Origin: Verrucomicrobiota bacterium
Lineage (GTDB): Bacteria; Verrucomicrobiota; Verrucomicrobiia; Limisphaerales; UBA11358
NCBI GenBank assembly: GCA_021324235.1
Contig: JAJPJM010000118.1
Span: 1-37,130 of the forward strand
Length of the DNA: 37,130 bases
Direction: 5' to 3'
The translations under genes were made by a program, and so were the position numbers. Shown here one piece after another: positions 27,820-35,038 of the stretch (within the stretch, counting starts at the first letter, position 1; every line of letters begins with the position of its first letter). The notes under the pieces are model-generated. The model was given only the letters and a program-made list of their open reading frames with translations, had not been told where the DNA came from and did no database searches.

Positions 27820-29102
27820 CCATGAACCAGCCGGTTACGCTTGCCGCGGCCCTCGCCTTGTCGCTTTCCCTGACGGCCTGTCGCAGCCTTGATTCAAAGA
27901 CCGCCAGCAACAGCTCCGGCGCTTTTGCCACCGGCCATTACCGCAACCTGTTTGCCGAAGACGGTCATCCGCCGGAACAGGTTAAGGCAAAAGTTGATGC
28001 CGGCTTCCAACAGTTGTTCCACGGCGACCCGGACACGCAGGCGGTTTATTTTCCCGCCGGAACGAACGCCAACGGCCCGCTGGCTTTTGTGGAAGACATC
28101 GCCAACCATGACGTGCGTTCTGAAGGCATGTCCTACGGCATGATGATAGCCGTGCAGTTAAACCGGAAAGCCGAATTTGACGCCATTTGGAACTGGGCCA
28201 TGACCCACATGTACCACGATTCGACCAACAGTCCGGCCTATGGTTATTTCTCGTGGTCCGTCAAAAGCAATGGAACGCCAAATGACGAAATGCCTGCGCC
28301 GGATGGCGAACAATATTTTGCGATGTCGCTTTATTTCGCTTCCGGTCGCTGGGGAAACGGCCCGGGCATCTACCATTATCGGGCCGCGGCCGACCGCTTG
28401 CTGGACGATATGAAAAACCGCGCACTCCTCACCGGCGCGACCATCACGGGAGTAAAAACCGTCGGCGCCTTGTTTGATCCAAATTCCAGAATGGCGCGCT
28501 TTACTCCCGACACCAACAGCTGGAATCACACCGATCCTTCTTATCAATTGCCCGGATTTTACGAATTATGGGCGCTTTGGGGTCCCCAACAAGACCGGGA
28601 ATTCTGGTCCCAGGCAGCGTCGGCGAGCCGGGAATTTTTTCAGCTCGCCGCAAATCCGGTCACCGGGTTGACGCCGGATTACGCCAATTTCGACGGCACA
28701 CCCTGGGCGGCGCCATGGAAAGCCAGCAGCACCAATTTCGAATATGACTCATGGCGCAGCGCGATGAACTGGTCGGTGGACTGGGCGTGGTGGGCCAGGG
28801 ACGACCGGGAAAGACAACGGAGCGATCGTCTCCAAGCGTTTTTCGATTCCCGAGGGATGGACGCCTACGGCGACCTGTATACCGTGGACGGCAGACCATT
28901 GGGCAACGATCATTCGGCAGGATTAGTGGCCATGAACGCGGTGGCCAGTCTCGCGGCCACGAATTCCCGCGCCAAACCATTTGTGGAAGCCTTGTGGAAC
29001 ACGCCGGTCCCGTCCGGCTCATGGCGTTACTACGATGGCATGTTGTACCTGCTGGGAATGCTTCATGACAGCGGCGCGTTCCGCATCTGGGCGCCAAAGT
29101 AG
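27816..29102 (+). CDS. GH8-family glycosidase (probable reducing-end xylose-releasing exo-oligoxylanase), predicted lipoprotein
   Basis: VRSEGMSYGMMIAVQLNRKAEFDAIWNWAMTHM, YGYFSWSVKSNGTPNDEMPAPDGEQYFAMSLYFASGRWG, DPSYQLPGFYELWALWG; lipobox-like LSLTAC; ATGA overlap with the GH115 stop codon. Confidence 0.85.
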   Translation: MTMNQPVTLAAALALSLSLTACRSLDSKTASNSSGAFATGHYRNLFAEDGHPPEQVKAKVDAGFQQLFHGDPDTQAVYFPAGTNANGPLAFVEDIANHDVRSEGMSYGMMIAVQLNRKAEFDAIWNWAMTHMYHDSTNSPAYGYFSWSVKSNGTPNDEMPAPDGEQYFAMSLYFASGRWGNGPGIYHYRAAADRLLDDMKNRALLTGATITGVKTVGALFDPNSRMARFTPDTNSWNHTDPSYQLPGFYELWALWGPQQDREFWSQAASASREFFQLAANPVTGLTPDYANFDGTPWAAPWKASSTNFEYDSWRSAMNWSVDWAWWARDDRERQRSDRLQAFFDSRGMDAYGDLYTVDGRPLGNDHSAGLVAMNAVASLAATNSRAKPFVEALWNTPVPSGSWRYYDGMLYLLGMLHDSGAFRIWAPK

Positions 29103-29326
29103 ATAAATCCTTGCATAAAAAAATCTTATAACAAACGAAACGTTGCAGTTGGTCCGATAATTATGTTGACACTCCCAGACACCGGAGCCTAGAGTCCGCT
29201 GAAATTAAAACCGAACCGGAAAGTTCCGAAGCGCCTCTTGTCGTTACGTTGATCCGGACGGACCTGGCGACCGCGATTGGTGCGCACAGGCCGAAGTCAT
29301 AAAATAATTCTTAAAAGCACATTACT

Positions 29327-31174
29327 ATGTCCAAAGAAAGAGATTCCTTTGTTTCTGCGAAGTTGGCAAAAATGAGCCTGCTGGAAAAATGCGGCCAACT
29401 TCTCACTTTTACCTGGCGCGGGGCCATTCCGACGCCTTCCGGCATCGAACAGATCACCAAACTGCACGCCGGCGGCCTTTGCCTGGAACCCTATGCGCTG
29501 GAGACCTGCAAGAACCTGTATTGGGGCCGTTCCCAGGTGGATCCCAACTTCAAAAAGCCGAAAGACTATTTCGATATCGCGCACACCTACTTCGATGATC
29601 ATAACTACGGTGTGAGCGTGACGCCGGAAGAGTTGACGGTCGCGCTCAATAAAATGCAGGAAATCGCCCTGAACCGGCCCTCCGGCATCCCTCTGCACGT
29701 GACGATTGACATGGAAGGTGATTTCAAGAACGACTACAGTGCCGGCCACGTCCTGCAATTCCCGCCGCCCATGGGCATGACCGCCATTGGCGACCTCGAG
29801 ATCGCGTACAAAGTCGCGAACCTCTGCGCGAAGCAGTGCGCCGCCATGGGCGTCACCCAGTTCTATCACCCCGTCTGCGACGTCAATATCAACCCGCTCA
29901 ATCCTGAAATCGGCGTGCGCTCCTTCGGAGACGATCCGAAGGTTTGCGCGAAGTTCGTGGCAGCGACCATTAAGGGTTATCAGGATGCGAACGTGGTCGC
30001 CACGATCAAGCACTTCGCCGGCCGCGGCGATTCGTCCACCGACGCACACGACACGCTGGACGTCTGCCGCGGCGACCTGAAGCGGATGCGCGAAGTCGAA
30101 TTGGTTACCTTTCAGGCGGGCGTTGATGCCGGGGCCAAGGCACTGATGACGGCCCATACCATCTACCCGGCGTTCGACAAGGAATATCCGGCGACGCTGT
30201 CGAAGAAGATTCTCACGGACCTGCTCCGCGGCGAGATGGGCTTCAAGGGTGTGATCGTTTCGGACGCGATCGGCATGGCCGCGATTCTGAAGAAGTGGCC
30301 ACTGCCGCTGGCGTGCGCCATGGCGGTCAAGGCCGGTGTCGATACGATCCTGCTCAAGGCCGACGACGAATCACGCGCCCAGTGCCTGTTCGGCATCAAG
30401 AGCGCTGTCGAACGCGGCGAGCTTTCCGAAGAGCGCGTCAATGACGCGGTCCGCCGGTTGTTGTGCATGAAGTACGACCAGGGCCTGTTCGAAAAGGCGG
30501 GCAAAATGGATCCGAAGAAGACCGCGGCCGTCGTCAGGGACCAGAAGAACATTGATTTCTCCGTGGAAGTGGCGCAGAAGGCGTTGCTGGTCGTACGCGA
30601 CGACAAGAAGCTGTTGCCGCTCAAGAAGGACAAGAAGCTTTTGGTGATTGAGCAGCTCATTCCCTATCCGTTCCTGGGAAAGGATCTGTACAGCCATCCG
30701 CACATGTTCTGCGAACAGATGACCAAGTACTCCATCAACCTGATCCTGGACGACACCGGCTTTCATGCCAGCGACGAGGATGTGGCAGAAGCGTTGAAGC
30801 TGGCCAAAGAGGTGGACATGGTCGTCATAACGAACTATTACGCCCGCATTGAGAAACGCGGCAACAATCAGCACCTGGTGAAGGCATTGAAAGATGCCGG
30901 ACACACGGTGGTGGTCGTAACCAACTTCCCGTATCGCAAGGGCACAACCACGGAGGCCGATGCTGTCATCTGCAACTTCTCAGGCTCGCCCGATTCAATC
31001 CGTGCCGCCGCAGATCTGCTGTGGGGCGCCATCAAGCCTTGCCAGACGACGAAGATGCCGATTGATCTGAGCGCCGAAAAGAACCTTCCGGACCAGGCGC
31101 CGGCAGCGGCTCCGAAGGCCCCCGCGAAACCAGCAGGCAAGAAGAAAGCCTTTGCGTACGGAGGCAAGTGCTAG
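29327..31174 (+). CDS. GH3-family N-terminal domain glycosidase, no signal peptide
   Basis: MSLLEKCGQLLTFTWRG, HVTIDMEGDF, VATIKHFAGRGDSSTDAHDTLDV, GFKGVIVSDAIGMAAI, AVKAGVDTILL; Lys/Ala/Pro-rich C-terminal tail. Confidence 0.85.
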   Translation: MSKERDSFVSAKLAKMSLLEKCGQLLTFTWRGAIPTPSGIEQITKLHAGGLCLEPYALETCKNLYWGRSQVDPNFKKPKDYFDIAHTYFDDHNYGVSVTPEELTVALNKMQEIALNRPSGIPLHVTIDMEGDFKNDYSAGHVLQFPPPMGMTAIGDLEIAYKVANLCAKQCAAMGVTQFYHPVCDVNINPLNPEIGVRSFGDDPKVCAKFVAATIKGYQDANVVATIKHFAGRGDSSTDAHDTLDVCRGDLKRMREVELVTFQAGVDAGAKALMTAHTIYPAFDKEYPATLSKKILTDLLRGEMGFKGVIVSDAIGMAAILKKWPLPLACAMAVKAGVDTILLKADDESRAQCLFGIKSAVERGELSEERVNDAVRRLLCMKYDQGLFEKAGKMDPKKTAAVVRDQKNIDFSVEVAQKALLVVRDDKKLLPLKKDKKLLVIEQLIPYPFLGKDLYSHPHMFCEQMTKYSINLILDDTGFHASDEDVAEALKLAKEVDMVVITNYYARIEKRGNNQHLVKALKDAGHTVVVVTNFPYRKGTTTEADAVICNFSGSPDSIRAAADLLWGAIKPCQTTKMPIDLSAEKNLPDQAPAAAPKAPAKPAGKKKAFAYGGKC

Positions 31175-31210
31175 GCCAGGCAATTTGACTGGGCAACTGA
31201 TAGGGGAAAA

Positions 31211-33763
31211 ATGCCGAAACCCGCTGCATTTGACATCCGTGATATTTACACCATCACGGGAACCGAGGTGGCCACCATCTATGAAAAGAACAAGATGGCG
31301 GTCCACTTTCAGGGGATGTCCAAAACCCTGCAGTTTCCACAAACCGTGGCATTGCAAGGAGCGCCGACGTGCTCCATCGGCATTTCCCCCCATGGTCTCT
31401 ACAACCGGCTGAACGACGCGGGCCGGCTCATCATGCTGAACCAAAAGACGGTCCAGTTTGGTTCGGCGCCCTTCGTGCGCATTGGCGACAAGCTCACGAT
31501 GCTTACGCAGGCAAAGCCGGGAGCCTCCGAGCTTCCCGAGGACGTCCCGGCAATCAAGAATTACTATCCTCCCGCGATTGACGAAAAGAACGTCTCCCTC
31601 ACCATCGCCACGCCCTCGATGGAGATGGCTTTCAAAATTGGAAAAGTGACGGTTACCCGCCGGCTCATATCACCGCTGCTTTCGGGCAATGAGCAGACGC
31701 TGATGCCGATTGGCGTTGAAGAGTTTGAAGTCCAAAATGCCTCGAACCAATCCCAGACCATCACCCTGGTCGTTCCCAAGCCATCCCTGGTCAATCTCCA
31801 GGAAAAGGAACTCAAACCAACCGACCAGGACAGCGTCTATATTTCCTCCGCGCCCGTCCATGGCCACGTGCATGAGGCGTTCGAGTCCAACGGCGTTCGC
31901 GGCATCGTCATGGGCAGCACCGAAAGCCCCAACCGGATGGTGCTGGCCGTTGCGGAAACGCCCGGAGTGGCGATTGACGTTCAGCCTTATTTCTGCCTGA
32001 ACCGGCTCGTCCAGGATTTGCTGCTCAACGGCGATGGCAGCTTCTTTGAAAAACGGAAGCCCATTCTCCGCAGCGATTACGGTTCGGCCATCAGCCTCAC
32101 CTTCACCGTCAAAGCCAAAGCAACCCGGAAAATCGCCATTGCGGTGGCGCTGGACTTTCCCGAGCAGGTTTATATCGACGGCACAAAGTTCGAACGGAAG
32201 TACGTTCGGAATTTCAAGGATGCCGGGTCGCGGGCGATGGATCTGGCCAGGCTCGCTCTGGACAGCTATCCGCAGTGGTGGGAAAAAACCGTTGCGATTC
32301 AAAAGCGAATCTTTGATTCGATTCAGGCCAGCGCCTCCTATAAAGGCGACCGGGCCGGCGCCCTGCGCCTGACCCGGCTGATTCTGAACGAACTCCATTT
32401 CCCGCTTTCCAACGCCATCGTCTGGGTCGAGGACGAAAAGAACGGCGAGCGCGCCCGGTTTCTGGAATGTTTCGACTACGCCTACATTGATCCCTCGGAC
32501 GTGGATTGGTATTCCATGGTGCTGTTGATGCTCTTCCCGCGAGTGGAAAAGGACCTGTGCCAGGGTTTCGTGGATTCGATTTTGGCCGAGGACCCGACGC
32601 CCCGTTTTTACCACCAACACGCGTCGTTCATCGAAGCCAGAAAGCACTACCTGGAACACCCCGAGGAATACGAAGGCGTCTCGATGACGCAAATCCGCGA
32701 TGCCTTCAAGACCAAGGGCAGCGTCGCCCACGACCTGGGCGCCATGCCCAAGGGCCATCCCCTGCGCAACGTGAGTGATTACGCCTGGTACAACAACAAC
32801 TATTGGGTGGACCTGTTCCCCAAGTTGATGATGCGGGTGTTGCGCAACGTGAAATTCACGGGTGATATTGATTTCCTCAGGCAGAATTGGAAAACGCTCA
32901 AATTCGGCCTGGAGTCCCTGCTTCAGCTCGATTTCGATGACGACGGCCTGCCCGAAGGCTATCCCGATGAGGTGAAAAACACCTTCGACAATCTGGTCCT
33001 CTTTGGCGCTGATGCCTATGACGCCACGCAATTCCTCGGCGGCTGCCAGGCCATGATCAAAATGGCGCAAATGCTCAAGGACAAAGAGGGCGAAGCGCAC
33101 ATCAAAAAAGTTTTCAACAAGGGCTGGAACAGTTTCGAGCAGCTGTGGCGGGATGGGAAGAATCAGCGCGGCGAGAAGCTTCAATACTACGTTACCTGTT
33201 ACGATCCCAAGACCGGAAACAAGAACACCGATGTCTGGACCAACCAGCTCGATGCCTTGTGGTATCTGATCTCCATCGGCGAAGAGCCTTTCATTCCCGA
33301 GGACCGCGCCAGGCAGATCCTGAAGACCATCTATCGGAACAACCGTTCCTTCATGGGCTGGGCCATGTGCAAAACTGAGAATGGCAAACCGGTCGAATCA
33401 GACCAGGGGAAGGACGTCTATACGACTTCCAACTATGTCCTGGCCCAGTTGCTCGATTACTATGGCATGGTCAAGGAAAGCAAGGACGTTTACCAGCACA
33501 TGGACCGGGTCGTCTTTGATTACGGCAATTCGATGATCACCGCCGACAACCTCCGGGCTGAATTGGAGAAGGAAATGGGAGAATCGAAACCCGGACCTCA
33601 TTACATCGTCGCCGCCTATCCCCGGCCCGGGGCCGTCTGGACTCATCTGGTCATGAACCACGTCAAGGACCTGCAGGCCAAAACCAAATCCGGGACCATC
33701 GAGTCGAAGGATTTGATGCCGTTCTTCCCGGGGTTGCTGAGCGGCCCGGAAAAAGCGAAATAA
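31211..33763 (+). CDS. GH116-like (GBA2/DUF608-type) protein, no signal peptide
   Basis: FLECFDYAYIDPSDVDWYSMVLLMLFPRVEKDLCQGFVDSI, GSVAHDLGAMPKGHPLRNVSDYAWYNNNYWVDLFPKLMMRVLRNVKFTGDIDFLRQNW, LLQLDFDDDGLPEGYPDEVKNTFDNLVLFGADAYDATQFLGGCQAM. Confidence 0.7.
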   Translation: MPKPAAFDIRDIYTITGTEVATIYEKNKMAVHFQGMSKTLQFPQTVALQGAPTCSIGISPHGLYNRLNDAGRLIMLNQKTVQFGSAPFVRIGDKLTMLTQAKPGASELPEDVPAIKNYYPPAIDEKNVSLTIATPSMEMAFKIGKVTVTRRLISPLLSGNEQTLMPIGVEEFEVQNASNQSQTITLVVPKPSLVNLQEKELKPTDQDSVYISSAPVHGHVHEAFESNGVRGIVMGSTESPNRMVLAVAETPGVAIDVQPYFCLNRLVQDLLLNGDGSFFEKRKPILRSDYGSAISLTFTVKAKATRKIAIAVALDFPEQVYIDGTKFERKYVRNFKDAGSRAMDLARLALDSYPQWWEKTVAIQKRIFDSIQASASYKGDRAGALRLTRLILNELHFPLSNAIVWVEDEKNGERARFLECFDYAYIDPSDVDWYSMVLLMLFPRVEKDLCQGFVDSILAEDPTPRFYHQHASFIEARKHYLEHPEEYEGVSMTQIRDAFKTKGSVAHDLGAMPKGHPLRNVSDYAWYNNNYWVDLFPKLMMRVLRNVKFTGDIDFLRQNWKTLKFGLESLLQLDFDDDGLPEGYPDEVKNTFDNLVLFGADAYDATQFLGGCQAMIKMAQMLKDKEGEAHIKKVFNKGWNSFEQLWRDGKNQRGEKLQYYVTCYDPKTGNKNTDVWTNQLDALWYLISIGEEPFIPEDRARQILKTIYRNNRSFMGWAMCKTENGKPVESDQGKDVYTTSNYVLAQLLDYYGMVKESKDVYQHMDRVVFDYGNSMITADNLRAELEKEMGESKPGPHYIVAAYPRPGAVWTHLVMNHVKDLQAKTKSGTIESKDLMPFFPGLLSGPEKAK

Positions 33764-33800
33764 CAGCGCAACCATCGGCACGTTTCAGGCAACCATCAAC

Positions 33801-34694
33801 ATGTCCAAGCATTACGATATCACGTTCGTCGGCCACATGTGCTATGACGAGATCATTCCCTTTGGGGGAAAGCCTCACATTGCTCCGGGAAGCGCGGTCT
33901 TGTGCGGCGCCATGGTCGCCGGCCGCATCGGAAAGAAAGTGGCCGCCGTGGTAAAGATGGCTAAAAAAGACGAAAATATCCTGCAGGCCATGAAGGATGT
34001 CGGTGTGGATACCTACCTCATTCCGAGTGCGGAGACAACCTTCTCGAGGGTTTTACACGAGTCCGCAAACGTCGATGAGCGCAAATTGACCCTGGTCAAA
34101 TCCGCCGGTCTTATTTCAATAAACGATGTCCCCGCCCTCAACTCGAAATGCGTTCACCTGGCCGGGATTTCGGACACCGAATTCGACATGGCGCTCATGC
34201 AGGGCCTGAAATCCAGGGGCTACAGCCTTTCGACCGATATGCAGAGCTTTGTCCGCCACGTGACGCCCGTGACGCACGACATTGAGTTTAGTGATGTCGC
34301 CAACAAAAAGGAAATCGCGGCCATGATGGACAAGCTCAAGCTGGACGTCGTGGAAGCCCGCATCCTGACCGGCACTGAAGATCTGGAAAAGGCCGGCGTT
34401 ATCGTTGAATCGTGGGGTTGCCCTGAAATCCTGATTACGCATTCCCAGGGCGTCTTGGCACGGGTAAAAGGCAGGACGTACTACGAGAAATTTTCCAACA
34501 GCAACGTTTCGGGCCGGACCGGCCGCGGCGACACAACCTTTGCCGCGTACCTTTCGTGGCGGTTGAATCATGACGTGGCGGAATCCCTGAGATTCGCCGC
34601 GGCACTGGTTTCCATAAAAATGGAAACGCCGGGACCCTTCAAGGGAACGCTCGAAGACGTCGCCCGGCGTTTAAAGGAAAAGCATTCCTCGTAG
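33801..34694 (+). CDS. PfkB/ribokinase-family carbohydrate kinase
   Basis: N-terminal DITFVGHMCYDEIIPFGGKPHIAPGSAVLCGAMVAGRIGKKVAAVVKM and C-terminal signature GRTGRGDTTFAAYL. Confidence 0.85.
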   Translation: MSKHYDITFVGHMCYDEIIPFGGKPHIAPGSAVLCGAMVAGRIGKKVAAVVKMAKKDENILQAMKDVGVDTYLIPSAETTFSRVLHESANVDERKLTLVKSAGLISINDVPALNSKCVHLAGISDTEFDMALMQGLKSRGYSLSTDMQSFVRHVTPVTHDIEFSDVANKKEIAAMMDKLKLDVVEARILTGTEDLEKAGVIVESWGCPEILITHSQGVLARVKGRTYYEKFSNSNVSGRTGRGDTTFAAYLSWRLNHDVAESLRFAAALVSIKMETPGPFKGTLEDVARRLKEKHSS

Positions 34695-34852
34695 GCCCTG
34701 CATCCGCCCGGCGGCAGGCGGTTTCAACCATCTCTCTTAACGCGGAGTTCGCAGCGAGGCTTGCGCCCCCAATCCGCGTGCATTGGTGAATTTCGCGTCA
34801 ACTTACTCCCTTCCTGGCAAGGGCATCGTATTAGGAACCTCCAGGACTGCCC

Positions 34853-34875
34853 CGGTCAGGCGATTTGACCGTTTT
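34853..34875 (+). terminator. Weak terminator-like hairpin after the kinase gene
   Basis: CGGTCA (34853-34858) / TGACCG (34866-34871) followed by TTTT. Confidence 0.35.
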
Positions 34876-35038
34876 GGCCTTGTCCTTGCTTGTGGCTTTC
34901 AGTAGAAAGCGCACCCAATAAGAGCCGTGAACCAGATTAATAAGCATTTTTTCGATGCCTTGAGCCGCGCTGGCGAGGGCGAAGGAGGACGGCTTCCGCT
35001 CTGGTACTGAACGATTGATGGATGGGGTTGCGGCGAAT

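Noticed and set aside
31670-33184. 504-aa minus-strand ORF
   Set aside because: Lies entirely antisense to the GH116-like gene; no recognisable domain; mirror-frame artefact of codon bias.
34695-35017. Intergenic sequence resembling low-complexity repeat phrases (TTAACGCGGAGTTCGCAGCGAGG, CGTGCATTGGTGAATTTCGCG)
   Set aside because: Only one copy seen in this window; cannot support a repeat call without a genome-wide search.
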